The notes: generated from the letters alone by a model not told the origin. 64,000 nt of DNA from Mastigamoeba balamuthi (GCA_902651635.1 CACRSC010000026.1:332330-396329), one strand, 5' to 3'; positions 32,107 through 44,284 are shown, numbered from the stretch's first letter. Numbers and translations: made by a program.

Positions 32107-33500
32107 CTTCGCAGCTGGCGCTCCGCAAAATAGAAGATACTCCCGCCAAACCCCTCAAATGATGGAGATATTGCAGAAAAATCTGGTCTTTGATGGAGCT
32201 GCAGCTGCATCTCAGAATGGATGTAGGCACTGAGTTACCAATACTACTTTGGTATCTCGATCATATTCTTCAGCTGGCTGATAATGACGTTATCAGTTCT
32301 GCCAGTTCTAATATATAGTAATGAGTATTTGGTTATAAATAGATGTATGAAAAAGCTAGTCTCATAGAATTCTGAAGTACTTCATTTCTCATCAAGTACA
32401 TCAGAATCTGTAAGACAGTGGACTTCTAAGCTTGTTCTTTCTGCTGAAACATTCTCTTATTTCTTCAACTATGAATTGCTTGGCCTTTTTCAATGGTAAA
32501 TAAATATAAATAACATCAATTCATTTGAGATTTCTTTCAGCAGGATTCGTCTTCAATCATCTGTGGTATGTACCTTATTACATCATACAGAATTCAGCTA
32601 ATAACAAAAAATCAGATTGAGATAATGTCCATTTCATGATTTATTAAGTACAGAATGCCAAGTTTGGATTTTTGGACTGCAGTGCCCAGTGGTGTTATCC
32701 AAGAGCAAGACCCATTCAGAGATGCTGTGTAAGGAAGAGATACACATCTTTCAGACAAATTATGCTCATCATGCTGAGATTGAGGCCCAAAGAAGGAAAA
32801 TTATGAATTCCAAGCAGGATGATATGAGTACACAAACTGATAATCCTTGACAGTCGTTACTACATATCAGTATTATTTGGAGCCCATTGTATTTAAAGCA
32901 AAATTATAACAAGATGAAAGAACTAAGAGTAAATGCATAATGATAAGAAGACCCACAGGATTGGATAGACCTTCTTTAGACAACATAATAAATGGCTAAT
33001 ATGCAATTCTCTCATGTCCATATGAGCAGCTTGCAGACCTATGCAGAATAAGTTCAAGCACTAAGAGTGATGATTTTCAGTTAGGGTAAACAAGTACTTT
33101 CAAACTGTAAACTACGGGCCTTCATTTCCTATCTGTTTTTTACAATCACATCATCCACATAATGTTATCATTGGCTAGCAGCAAAGGCTCGTAACTGATA
33201 GCTAAATCTTATGGTTCAGATCCTTTGAGTCTGATGACTCTGAGAGAGATATGATCTGGATCGAAGGTCTCAGTAACACTAACACACAAGAATAAACCTG
33301 TTGCAAAATTATACTCTAATTGTGAATATGTAGTAATTTTCATTATTCTGGTCTTTTTTCCTTGTGAAGACCTTTTTGACTTAATATTTAGTGCCTCGCC
33401 TGGAATTCCGAGACAAAAAAGCAATGGGCATGAGAGAATATTGTCTTTCTTTATAAAGACATGAAGACGATAGTGCGAAAACACCAGGGTCCACTCATGA
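32107..33500. other. AT-rich island without genes
   Basis: Base composition drops sharply from about 32230 and recovers near 33500. No open frame of note, no recognisable domain and no terminal repeats seen. Texture resembles the lower-GC block at 45.7-52.7 kb, so it may be an old insertion. Confidence 0.45.
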
Positions 33501-34112
33501 AACCGCGGGCCCGATGCCCTTCGAGTGGTGAGTGCGGGGATTTGATATAATAACATTCTCACGGGAAGCAACGGCAGCCTCGAGGCCATTCAGCGCGGGT
33601 TCGGGCTCACACCCGACACAAGCCAGCACCGGGTCCGGACGTTTTTCTCGACGTTTGCGCTGCACCTTTGCTGCATCAGATCGCCCGTTCGAAAAAACCG
33701 AATTGCGATCCAGCAGGTAAAAAAGAACAGACGTGCACACACGCTGCGCACGCCCACAGGGGCGCGCGGCAGCGGGGGCGGTCACGCATGCAGGGCTGCG
33801 AGGCCGGTTTGAGGCGAATACACCCAAAGGGCGCGACAGACGTGTCATTGTCTTTTGCTCTGACTCCGCCCTGAAGCACCGAATAAAAAAAAAGGGGAGG
33901 TGGTGAGTAGTCCGAGTGCGGGTGGTGCGGGGGGGAGGGACACCCGGCAGTGGGTGGGGGGTGTGGGAGGGCCCAGCGCAGAGACAACCGCGAGGAAAAT
34001 ACCGCAGAAATGCCCCCCTTGGAGGCGAGGCGACGCAGCCGCGTGCAGCAACGAGCGCACGCACCGCGCCGCCCGCCCCGGGCCCTCTGCTCCTCCAGCG
34101 CCCCACCCCGCC
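33501..34112. other. Intergenic
   Basis: Nothing supported. C/T-rich on the minus strand downstream of the ankyrin-like gene. Confidence 0.35.
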
Positions 34113-34721
34113 TCAGGGGGCCAGCGGGAAGTCCCGCAGCGCGCGGACGACGTCGGCGTGGTTGTTGTCGCGGGCGGCCCTGAGCGCAGCCCTGCGGCAC
34201 CTGCGCGCGCGCGACGGCGTCTCGAGCTCGAAGCCCGGCGCGCGGGCCAGCGCGCGGACGGCCTCCGCGAGCCCCTCGTAGCTGGCGACGAGCAGCACGC
34301 CCTCTGCGCCCGTCATCGCCGCGTCGCCGTCGCCGTCCTCCCCGCCGTCGCTGAAGGGGAACAGCGCGAGCTCGTCGCGGATGTCCGCCGCGCTGTCGCC
34401 GCGCGCGGCGCCCGCGCAGACGTAGCGCGCGACGCGCCCGAGGGCGTCGTGGCTGATCTCGTCCCAGACGGGCGCGAAGGGCTGCGCGCGCAGGCGGCGC
34501 ACGAGCGCGAGGCTGCCGCGCGAGCAGGCCTGCACGAGCCCGTCGACCAGCGCCGCCCGCGTGCGGCGGCTGTCGGGCGACGCCCGCACGAGCGCCACGA
34601 GGCGCGCCACCACGTGCGCCGTCGACGCCGTCGAGGGCGACGGGGACGCCGCCGAGGACGAGGACGAGGCGGCGGGGGCCGGCAGACGCGGCGCGGCGCT
34701 GACAACAAAGTCGATCGACAT
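34113..34721 (-). CDS. Ankyrin-repeat-like protein
   Basis: Single-exon frame of 202 residues starting MSIDFVVSAAPR. After a Ser/Ala-rich N-terminus the protein shows short helix-turn-helix repeats of ankyrin type: ALVDGLVQACSRGSLALVRR, VLLVASYEGLAEAVRALA and AALRAARDNNHADVVRALR, which has the DNNHADVV pattern. Function unknown; such repeats bind other proteins. The frame is open further upstream to 35156, but that part has no protein character. It is divergent from the F-box/SPRY-like gene. Confidence 0.6.
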   Translation of the reverse strand: MSIDFVVSAAPRLPAPAASSSSSAASPSPSTASTAHVVARLVALVRASPDSRRTRAALVDGLVQACSRGSLALVRRLRAQPFAPVWDEISHDALGRVARYVCAGAARGDSAADIRDELALFPFSDGGEDGDGDAAMTGAEGVLLVASYEGLAEAVRALARAPGFELETPSRARRCRRAALRAARDNNHADVVRALRDFPLAP

Positions 34722-35216
34722 GTTTCGCGTGTCTGCAGACCCCGCACAGAGAGACGAAATAAGCGGACAGACCGGGAAAAGTGGAGATATTGCATTAGTC
34801 ATTGTGACGTAATCGGCCCCCTTGACATCTCTCGCCCCACACGGGCGCGGCTTTGCGACCCCGCGCCCGTGGGCGCTCCATGGCACGGGCGGTCGCCTGC
34901 AGCCGAGATGGGGCCCCCCCTTGGGGTATCGGTCAGGGGCGGTTTCCCCGACAGATCTGGAGATATTTACCCCCGCAGAGTGCCATCCGTCGCAATCGGT
35001 GATAAGATACATGTGAGACAGAGTGTTAGGGGGTCCACAGAGAGCTTGAGGGGGCTTGACGTTTGTGCTGTGCCGGGCGAACGGGATGGTTCCTGCAGGG
35101 AATCCGACATTCGGCCGAAAGACCCGAGATTCGAAATCCCCCCCGATGCAGTGCACTGATCACAGGAGCAGACGACTAACCCAAGCCCCCGAGTGCCGCG
35201 CACCGGCGATCCCGCC
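34722..35216. other. Divergent intergenic region
   Basis: Contains AGATATTGC at about 34792 and AGATATTTACCCCC at about 34963, resembling the AT-rich motifs in other promoters of this window. No gene seen. Confidence 0.4.
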
Positions 35217-36310
35217 ATGTCGCGCACGATCGAGGAGGCCCTGAGCGACGACGCGCTGCAGCAGGTGCTGGCGCGGCTGCTGCCCTCGCGCTCGGACATC
35301 GCTGCCGCCCGCCTCGTCTGCCGCCGCTGGCGCCGCGTCGTCGCCTCGGACGCCTTCGCCAGCTGCCGGGCCCGCACGGCCCTCCTGTGCGCCGGGTGCT
35401 CTGCCGAGAGCCTGGTGCCCGGCATGGTCTCGTGCTGCGGGGGCAGCTGGGGGCGGCTCTGCCAGTCGCTCACTGCGCTCTCGGCCGACGACGAGTGCGC
35501 GGTGCCCGCGGCAGACGTCCGCGTGCTCGACGGCGGCCGCCTCGCGCGGTCGCTGTCGGCAGGCGAGGGCAGCGCGGGGCTGGCGTTCGTGTCGTCGCTG
35601 GCGCTGGCAGAGGGGTCGGGCGTCTGGCTGCTGCGGATGGCCGTCAGACGCAGGACGTGGGCGATGGCCGTCGGCGTCGTCGACGAGGGCGCGTTCCTCT
35701 CGGGCTGCGGCGGCGCCAACGGGGCCCCGAGCATCAGGGACGGCGGCGACCCCGAGTACCACGCGGGCTGGACGGCGTTCTACCACGGGGGCAGCAGCTT
35801 CAACGTCATACACGTGCGCCTACACGCGTGATTCGTCGTCGCAACATCGCAAACGCAAAAACAACCGCAGAGGGCCAAGAGAGTCCAGACCACAACGCAC
35901 GAGCCGGAGTCCTATTCGGTCGTCCCTTCCGCGTGGTCGACGTCGTACCAGTGGGCAGGGGTGCGGCACCAGACACGCCAATCCGCTCGCATCTCTGAGT
36001 TGTGTCCCCGCGCCATTCACAGGCCACTGAGCCCGAGATGTGCGAGAGGCTCGCGCCGCAGTTCAGCGACGTCGCCGTAGTGGTCGACATGAACGCGAGG
36101 CGTCTGGTGGCGTTCTGCGACAGCAACGCGGGTGTGGTCCGCGTGGCCGCGAGGTGCGAGCTCTCTGCCCGCGTACGGCCGGCTGTCTGGCTGGGCGGGG
36201 CGGGCAGCAGCGTCGACATGTACGCGCCAATGCCGTTGCGCGACGGGCGCCTGTCGTTCAATGGCGACAGCTACCTCGTGGAGAACGGGACCATCTGCTC
36301 CCCGCCATGA
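35217..36310 (+). CDS. F-box protein with SPRY-like C-terminus
   Basis: 294 residues from exons 35217-35813 and 36023-36310; the intron starts GTGCGC right after NVIH. Residues about 8-45 form an F-box (DDALQQVLARLLPSRSD, then LVCRRWRRVV). The C-terminal half has the beta-sandwich rhythm of SPRY domains: WLLRMAVRRRTWAMAVGV, VAVVVDMNARRLVAFCD and VRPAVWLGGAGSSVDM. If correct, it would be a substrate adaptor of an SCF ubiquitin ligase with SPRY as the recognition part. It is not closely similar to the F-box-like pair at 3.3-5.5 kb. Confidence 0.68.
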
Positions 36311-36559
36311 TGCAGAGACGCGCCCCTGCGAGTTTCTGTTTCGGTCACTCAGCTTCTTTTGTACTTTTCCAACGTTTCACCCAAGAGAACACTAAACTCC
36401 TGAGGCGAATGCGGCGACGTAGGTCGCAACTAGTTCTCCAGTGCGAGCTACTGGAGCACGAGCGAGGACACTCCATGAAGATCGACTGCACCCCTGTTTG
36501 CCTTAGTTTAAGGATCACTGAGCATGAACTTGGCGTACATTCTCGGGCCCTCGACGGGC

Positions 36560-37870
36560 TCTGCTCTACGAGGGACGAGAAGGGCTGGGCGCCACATCGA
36601 GGGACGGGCAGGTGAGCTCCGCCCAGCTTGTAGCTGGTGCTGTGGCTGGTGCTATGAACGAGCAGCAGCAGCAGCAGCAGCAGCAGTACATGAGCTCCGT
36701 GCGGCCGGCAAGCCATACGTACACGCAACCGTTATGGCCACGCAAGACCGGAGAGAGGACCGCGAGAGCGCACGAGCGCACAGCGAGAAGAGACTGGCGT
36801 TGGGAGTTCGCGCTGCCGGCCCGCGCGGCGGCGCTGGGGGACGTGTGAGGAGCGCGGGAAAACCAGTTAAACAGAAAATGAGAAAATGCAACGGGAAAGT
36901 CAAACGGAAATGGAACCGGCGCCGATAAATTCCAAAAGGCGTAAAAAAGAAGGGGCCGTAGGGGCTCGATCGACAAACCTCGCGGTTTGCAGTCTCATCG
37001 CCCAGCCACTACACTACGGCCCCTTACAGAAATAATGTACTGGTTTCCCTTCCTTTTCTTCTGCCCCGCGCACTTCTCTCTGCCCTCCCGCTCTTTTGAC
37101 CCGTCTGTGTCCGCGCAGCCTTCTTCAAATTCGCTTCCCCCTCTTCCGTTCAGATGCGAGTGACACCGCGCTGCTGCATGCGAACCGTGTTCCACCACCC
37201 TACTCGCCCTGCCACATCGACCCTCCGACCCCCAACCACACGCGCGCTGCACCACGCGAGCCATCGCAGGAGCCGGGACTCGAACCGGGGACGCACGTGA
37301 AGCCAAACCCCATCCTCCCCACACGAACCATAGTGCAGAATCCAATGCTCATCGTCGCACAAGGTTCTTGTCCCTGCTGCTTTTCAAATCACACACAATC
37401 ACGCGCACTCCCATCCAGGGCATGCATTCACGCACCCAAGAGATTTGGATTTCTGCCAAATCGGTGCATAAAACGAGGCTTTTCCCGCCACTTTCCTGGC
37501 TCCACCTCAAATCCCTCATCACGATACGCGCCCACGCTGCGCCCCCAAATTCTGCTGCTCTGCTGCGAGAAGGTGCCGGAGCCCTTCACCCTCGCGTTCG
37601 TTTCCCTTTCAGTTCGTTTTGAACCCTCCTCGGTCGCAGTGTCGGCCTGCGGAATTGAACAAATCAATTGATCCAGACAGCAACCAATCCGAGAGTCACC
37701 TGCACTTCATACCGTGCGTGTGATGTTGTGCCCTGAATCTTGAGCACAGGAGCGCGAGCCCTGTGGGAGTCCCTGGGTTCTGCCACGAGCAGCGCGGACG
37801 ACGGCCGCACTGCAGCTGCCCTTGACTGTCCTACCGGCCTCTGTAGTTTCGAAAAAGGACCGAAAGAGCT
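36560..37870. repeat. Composite tRNA-like repeat, copy 1
   Basis: About 1.3 kb, matching copy 4 (42.6-44.0 kb) over most of its length. Shared landmarks in order: GGGCTGGGCGCCACATCGAG; GGCGTTGGGAGTTCGCGCT; a tRNA-like module; a C/T-rich tract; a second tRNA-like module with GACTCGAACCGGGGAC at about 37270; and an end block with GAGCCCTGTGGGAGTCCCTG. An AGC array of about nine units (about 36659-36686) is expanded here; copy 4 has two. Confidence 0.75.
36952..37023 (-). repeat. tRNA-like module with perfect acceptor stem
   Basis: 72 nt on the minus strand with a perfect 7-bp acceptor (GGGGCCG/CGGCCCC), an A-box-like TAGTGTAGTGG, a CTGCAAA loop where an anticodon (GCA) would sit, and a B-box-like GATCGAGCCCC. 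Anticodon and T stems do not pair properly, so a functional tRNA is unlikely. Confidence 0.5.
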
Positions 37871-38019
37871 TTGTCCTGTGCGGTGGTCCCAACGTGGTGC
37901 CCTGGGCCCTGTCTGCCCACAAACAGAGCCCCGAAGTTCTGAGGGTTCGACGGCAACGTCCTCTTTCGAACCCTCAGACCAGATTTGACTGAAACGGGTT
38001 TGGTTTGCTGGCTGCTAGA

Positions 38020-38690
38020 TGGCAACGGGTGGAGAGAGCACAGAGCGCAAGGCAGGAGCGGGGGTGGCGGACCGGAGGCTGGGTTTAGGGCTGGACTGCC
38101 GCTGTGCGCTTCCGCGCCTGCTGCGCTGCGCTGCGGGCCTGCGGGCGGGAGAGAAAAATGCAACAATAAGAAGAAAAAGGAAAAAAAAACGCGGGGAAAC
38201 GGAACCGGCGACGGCCTTACTTGTTGCGGAAAGGTCCAAAAAAGAGGGGGCCGCGGGGGCTCGATCTGCTGACCCGTGGAGGCTGCAGTTTCACTGCCCA
38301 ACCCTTGTTCTACGGCCGCCCTACAAGAATATACTACTGGTTTCCCTTCCTTTTCTTCTGCCCCCCCTCTGCCCCTCTCCCCGTTGCCCTTCCTCCCCCT
38401 TTCTTTTTCCGAACGAACGCGAGAGAGACCCCCCGTGCTGCCGCTGCTTCTGCGCCGCATGCGAACGTGCGTGCTCGGGCCTCGGGCTTCGTGCTCCTCC
38501 TCCCTCCTCCCCCTGCTGTCACATCACCCCACCGACCTCCCGACCCTCTTCCCCGACTCTGACCACCCACGCACGCCCACGCACGCACATACGTGCAGGG
38601 CAACCGCACGACCCCCGCGGGACTTGAACCAGGGACCTCCGTGAAGCAAAACCCCACACGAACCATCGTGCAAAATGAACAAAGTTGCAT
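38020..38690. repeat. Composite tRNA-like repeat, copy 2
   Basis: Near-identical to copy 3 over about 430 bp (38250-38690 versus 41815-42232). Contains the tRNA-like module at about 38245-38331, a pyrimidine tract, and the second module with GGACTTGAACCAGGGACC and an ACGAACCATCGTGC end. The high identity suggests a recent copy. Confidence 0.75.
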
Positions 38691-38699
38691 CGAGCCGCA

Positions 38700-39963
38700 C
38701 GAAAATCAGCTTCAGGTCAATTCCTCGCTGCCGTACAGATTATAGCACAGGTGCCCTCGTCTGGACCCTCGCCGTGGGGGGTTTGCTCCATTTCGATCAT
38801 TCATCATTTAATCCCGGACTATCAGGGAATTTTAATCTAGACCCAGACTTCAGGTCCGAGACCGAGATATGTCCATCAGCAGGAAGAACAACGGACACAA
38901 CAAGGCCCTGGCGACTGCAACGAGACTGCGAACTGCTGGTGGATGAGGGAAACTGCAGTTGACGCGGACAAACCTCAACTTGGGCCGCGCAGACTAGCAG
39001 AGGGAAGTGACTGGTGATCGCCTTGCCCGAGGGAAAGACATGACTGTGAAGGGCTTGCGAACAATGATTCGTAGGCAGAGCCTGGCCCCATAAGGCAGTC
39101 GCTGACACGTCAACATCCACGAAGCGCAAAATGAGATGAGAGATCTGGTCAATATGTCGTTGCCGTTGCCCTGCTGATGCATTGCCAGCGACGATGCTGA
39201 CGCCGATGTTGCCGTTGCTGCTCACCGAACACCGAATTTTTCTAAAAAATTTGGTCTATTCGTCGGAAAAAGACGACAAGAAAAGCGGTGGTCGAAGCAG
39301 GGGCAGCGGAGTATCTTGTTCAACGAGATCCCACACGTGCTTCTGTTCGTTGAAGCCATGAGTTGCCAATCATCCGTGCCAAATGCTGCATGCGTACACG
39401 AGGCGCCTCGCCACGCTGAGTATCCCCACTGAGCCCTGAGTGAGCTCACACTGAAGGGCACCGAGGATGGGGTATGTCGCGAATTCCCAGAATGTCGTCT
39501 CGTGAGGGGGCCGGTTGAAAGGCGGTAAACTTGGAGGAGGTCGGTGCCAGAAGGCATTTCAACCGGTACCAGTAGCACGAGTACAAGAGACCGCGAGAGG
39601 ATGGATGGACGAGACCGCGCAAGTGGGACGTGCCTCCTGTGTGGAACCGTCAGACATCTAAGGCAGCCTTGTGGGCGCGATGGGAGCTGCTCGGTGTTAT
39701 GGGGCGGACGTGTTTTGTTAGTGACCTTCTGTTACCTCGCACAGAAATCAGGACGGTGACATCGCCTTCTATTGTCGTTTGTCCAAAACATACGACATTG
39801 AAAAACAGAATGGCATTATGACTGCCATATTCTGGCATCTTCGGCACTCGTTCTCATAGAATCTGGGGGAGAACAAAACGGAGGAACGTCACTCGACAGT
39901 TCTATTGTTATAGAGACCAGAACGCCATACACTCTCGCCAAGAAAAAAAGAAAAATCCCCACC
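38700..39963. other. Spacer without supported genes
   Basis: No homology-bearing frame seen on either strand. Forms the upstream region of the secreted-protein gene. Confidence 0.35.
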
Positions 39964-40721
39964 ATGAGCACCACTACCTTCCTGCTGGTCATGCTGGCTC
40001 TGGCCGCGTGTGCGACCGCGCAGTTCGACTGCTCCTGCATCAACGGCTCGTACATCAAGTTCGGCGACAAGGTGGCCATCCGCGCCAACGGCTTCTACCT
40101 GACCGCTACCGGCAGCGCAAGCGCTCATCCTGCGGACGCTGTGGTATTGCGCATCACCCCGATCAACCTGTGGCGCGAGGGACAGCCGGTGCTCAAGGGC
40201 GACAACTTCCACCTGCTCAACAGCAGCCTGGCACTCCGCGTACGGTTTCAGTCGTTATTCTGCGGGGTTTTTTTCGTCTTGAGACGAGACTACTGACAGG
40301 CGCTGCAACGCACAGCGCACCACTGTGATCGGGTCCGTCTCGAGCGACCTGTCAGGTTTTGGGTCCGTTAGGTTCGCTCTGGGGCTCGGGCAGGCAAACC
40401 TCACTTCTCAGACTGCGCAGATCAGCTCCAGCTGTAAGACACCCCCCATTTCGGCATTTATGACATAGTTCATCCCCCTGCTCACACCGCGTGTGCCTCA
40501 CAGCCTCGATGAGCACGATTGGGTCCCCGGTGAGCTACTCAGAGACCATCGGGGTGACGCTGGGGGGGCTGGCACAGGGCGGCGTCAGTACTCAGCAGAA
40601 CCCCGAGAACAGCAATAGGCGCTACCTCTCGATTCCCCCCCAGGCCCAGGCGAGCGCCTTCGTCGCGGTCGACTGGTGGTACAACTACGAGACCCTGAGC
40701 TTCATTCCTGTGCACTCCTGA
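39964..40721 (+). CDS. Small secreted protein, unknown family
   Basis: 203 residues from exons 39964-40239, 40316-40433 and 40504-40721; all phases agree. The N-terminus MSTTTFLLVMLALAACATAQ is a clear signal peptide with cleavage likely after Ala-Gln or Ala. The mature protein starts with paired Cys (DCSC) and reads as beta strands (YIKFGDKVAIRANGFYLTA), ending in SIPPQAQASAFVAVDWWYN. There is no transmembrane helix, so export to the medium or a vacuole is expected. The early strand pattern faintly recalls a beta-trefoil, but I would not assign one. The gene sits between copies of the composite repeat. Confidence 0.72.
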
Positions 40722-41129
40722 GCTCTTTCTGGCCGCCCTCCCATCGTTGGTGATGCCCATAGCAAAAAGTAGTGCACCACGCCAGGAGCAACAAGGACCA
40801 TGTGTCTCGCAGCTATTCCATCGGTTTTCATCATTGGGGAACGAGATATTTCCACGCGAGCGTCAAAAGGGAGCTCCTTCCGTGAGGGAAAGGCACTTTG
40901 TAGGCCCATTTTGGCGGACAGAAATCGGCACCGCGAATCTCTGGATGGTGTAGCTTTGAATGAGCTCACGCGGAATGCCATAATGCAGGCTTTCACATTA
41001 GCTCAGCGACTCATCCATTCTCAATGGCGCCTTTGTGACTGCCTTCCTCGTGGGTCCCTTCACGCGAGCTGTTCCAATGCGTGCTGAGTTCGTTGCTTCC
41101 AATACGGGCCCAGGGAAAGTGAACACAAT
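40722..41129. other. Intergenic
   Basis: 3' flank of the secreted-protein gene; nothing supported. Confidence 0.35.
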
Positions 41130-41412
41130 GTGGGATGCAGGCTCGTTGATACAGGATACCCTGCGCCCAGGAGGAGGAGCACCGGGGAGAGAGCACCGCT
41201 GGCCGAGGGAGTCCGAGTGGCTGAGGCAACAGCACGAGAGCTCGAGGAGGTGCAGAAGCGCCTGGATTCTACACGCTGGAAGGACATCAGGACCGCAGGA
41301 AGAGATCTCGCAGCTGAGGGCGACTCTGGGGCAGTACAGTAGAGTGCACCAGCGCCTCGCAGACCTACAGGAGGCGTACAGGCGACTGGTGTATGCGTAC
41401 TACGCAGAATAG
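41130..41412 (+). CDS. Possible short coiled-coil gene end
   Basis: Removing an intron GTGCAG...CGCAG (about 41248-41297) joins RVAEATARELEE to EEISQLRATLGQYSRV and on to YRRLVYAYYAE-stop, a coherent heptad pattern. The 5' end is not resolved. It could be a gene fragment. Confidence 0.3.
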
Positions 41413-41589
41413 GAGATGCAGAGGGAGAGTGCGTAGTGGCTCGCTGCACGTGCGTGCTTGCCTGCATGCATGTGTGGTACAGAGCACGGATGAAGGAGGA
41501 GAGGCCCCAGGACCTGTTTGCATTGTTGTAGCTCTGTTTCTGCCGCTGCAGTCTTACAAAATCACGACACAAGGAGAAGGAGAGGGCAG

Positions 41590-42500
41590 CGCGAGCACGG
41601 GTCGACTTGGAGGCAACGTGGTCGGGGAGAGCACGGAGCGCAGGGCAGGACGGGGGGGGGGGCGGACCGGGGTCTGGATTTTGGGCTGCCGCTGCGCTGC
41701 TCTGCGGGCGAGGAGAAAAATGCAACAAAAAGAAGAAAAAGGGGGAGAAAAAACAAACGCGGGGAAACGGAACCGGCGGCCTTACTTGTTGCGGAAAGGG
41801 TCCAAAAAAGAGGGGGCCGCGGGGGCTCGATCTGCTGACCCGTGGAGGCTGCAGTTTCACTGCCCAACCCTTGTTCTACGGCCGCCCTACAAGAATATAT
41901 TACTGGTTTCCCTTCCTTTTCTTCTGCTCCCTCCCCGTTGCCCTTCCTCCACCTTTCTTTTTCTGAACGAACGCGAGAGAGACACCCCCGTGCTGCCACT
42001 GCTTCTGCGCCGCTTGCGAACGTGCGTGCTCGTGCCTCGGGCCTCGTGCTCCTCCTCCCTCTTCCCCCTTCTGTCACATCACCCCCCCTACCTCCCGACC
42101 CTCTTCCCCGACTCTGACCACCCACGCACGCCCACGCACGCACATACGTGCAGGGCAACCGCACGACCCCCGCGGGACTTGAACCAGGGACCTCCGTGAA
42201 GCAAAACCCCACACGAACCATCGTGCAAAATGAACACCAACGACCCCTAAGCCAGCACCATCCCTCTGGTCGCTGGTCGCAGAATTTGCCTGCGGATGCG
42301 AATCAATCGATCCAATAGCGACAAACATGTGCGTTGCCTGCACCGCGACTGTGCGTGAGCTGCTACCGCACTTGTTTTGGGCCTGTGCACAGGAGTGCGA
42401 GCCCTGTGGGAGTCCCTGGGTTCCCACGAGCAGCACGGAAGTCTACCACACTGCAGCTGCCCTCGCCAGCTAACCGGCCTCTGAGGTATCAGAAACGGAC
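41590..42500. repeat. Composite tRNA-like repeat, copy 3
   Basis: Carries the same tRNA-like module (about 41811-41889), pyrimidine tract, second module (about 42150-42226) and the 3' block GAGCCCTGTGGGAGTCCCTG near 42400. Its left part matches copy 2 and its right end matches copies 1 and 4. Confidence 0.75.
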
Positions 42501-42639
42501 CGCGAGGGCTTTGTTCTGTGCGGCGAGAGACGAGATGCCCAATCGTGTGTTGCTTTTGTTCCCGTTGTCGTGATGGCATTTTCGCTTGCATTGCCAAAAT
42601 GTCGACTCTTGCCACTGGCTGGCCCTCTGCGGGCCTGCA

Positions 42640-44000
42640 CTGCGAGGGGCGAGAAGGGCTGGGAGCCACATCGAGGGACGGGTGAGTGAGCTTCCCTATG
42701 CCTGTTGCGCGGCTGGTGCTGTGAACAAGCAGCAGCACATGAGCTCTGCGCGACCAGCACTCCAACCGGTGCGCCGCGCGCACCTGCACTAAACAGCTGT
42801 GGCAACATAAGCCCTAGAGGGACCGCGAGAGCACACGGACGCAGGGTGGGGAGGGACTGGCGTTGGGATTTCGCGCTACCGGCCCGCGCGGCGGCGCTGG
42901 GAGGTGAGAGGAGCGCGGGAAAAATGACAGTAAAACAACAAAATGAAGAAAAATGCAACAGGAACAGTCAAAGGGAAACGGAAGCGGAACCGACAATTCC
43001 AAAGGGTGTAAAAAGAGGGGGCCGTGGGGGCTCGATCGACAAACCTCGCGGTTTGCAGTCTCATCGCCCAACCCTTGTTCTACGGCCCCCTACAAGAATT
43101 CTATAACTGGTTCCCCTTCCTTTTCTTCTGACCTCCCCTCCTCTCTGCCTTTCAGCCCTTACGTCCTCCGTCTCTGCCCGCGCAGCCTTTTCTATTTCGC
43201 TTGCCCTCTCTCCGTCCTGTTTTCAGATGCGAGCGACACCGCGCTGCGCTGCACTGCATGCGAACCGTTCTCCACCTACTCTCCCTGTCACATCACCGCG
43301 ACCCCGATTCCCGAGTCCCCCGACCCCAAACCACGCGCGCTGCACACACGCGAGCCATCACACGAGCGGGACTCGAACCGAGGACCCACGTGAAGCCAAA
43401 CACCCCACGAACCATCGGTGCAGAATCAAAAGCTCAGCGCACAAGGCTCTTGTCTCTGCTGCTTTTTTCAGCACACACTATCGCGCACGCTCCCCATCCA
43501 GGGGCATGTGTGCGTGCACTCACGAGATTTGGATTCCTGCAAATCGGTGCTTTAGAACGAGGATTTTCCCTCCACGTTACTATCCCCTCGACACCCCTCT
43601 GCACGATGGCAGGCAATGCCAGCAGCACCCCGCTGTACACGCCCGCACTGCGCCCCCCCCCCCCCCCCCCTTCCCTGGCCCGCTTCTGCTGCCCTGCTGC
43701 GAGAAGATGCAGGAGCCCTTCACCCTCGCGCTTGTTTCCCTTGCTTTTCAATTTGCATCCTCCGCCCCCTCTCGGTCGCGGTTTGGCCTGCCCCAGTGCA
43801 TAAAATAAATCGATCCAGAGAGCAACCAGCCCGTGAGTGCGTTGCCTGCATTTCACACCGTGCATACGATGCTGTGTCCTGCGGCTTGTGCACAGGAATG
43901 CGAGCCCTGTGGGAGTCCCTGGGTTCTCCCACGAGAACGGATGACCACCGCACTGCAGCTCTCTCCATTTCTGCTCTGTGCATTTCCAAGGCCACAGAGC
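42640..44000. repeat. Composite tRNA-like repeat, copy 4
   Basis: Directly follows copy 3 in the same orientation. The tRNA-like module is at 43017-43090 (9-bp terminal pairing GGGGGCCGT/ACGGCCCCC), the second module at about 43357-43432, and the GAGCCCTGTGGGAGTCCCTG block near 43901. It contains an 18-C run at 43653-43670. Confidence 0.75.
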
Positions 44001-44284
44001 GAGAGACGATCAACGGCAAGATCCTTTTCGATTCTTCAGAGGCCGAGAGACGGTGAAGGGCAATTGAACGTCATCAATTTTATTCTCACAGTCGATCCAG
44101 ATGGAGATGTGCGATGCCCGTAGCTGACGGCTCATTATAGAGTGTTCTGGTGGTGAGCCGATGATGATATCCAACCCATTCAGTAATCAGAAGGGAAGAT
44201 GAGGAGGCCCCATCTGTGAAAGTAGTAATCAGGCAGTCGGTTGTTTTACTCCTTCAAGTTTTGAGAGTCGATCCAGGAGGTAGA

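Noticed and set aside
34722-35156. N-terminal extension of the ankyrin-like frame
   Set aside because: Open but without protein-like composition; it overlaps promoter-like AT-rich motifs, so the internal ATG at 34721 was preferred.
36952-37023. A functional tRNA-Cys gene
   Set aside because: The acceptor stem is perfect and a GCA sits in the loop, but anticodon and T stems do not pair, and the sequence recurs inside a larger repeat.
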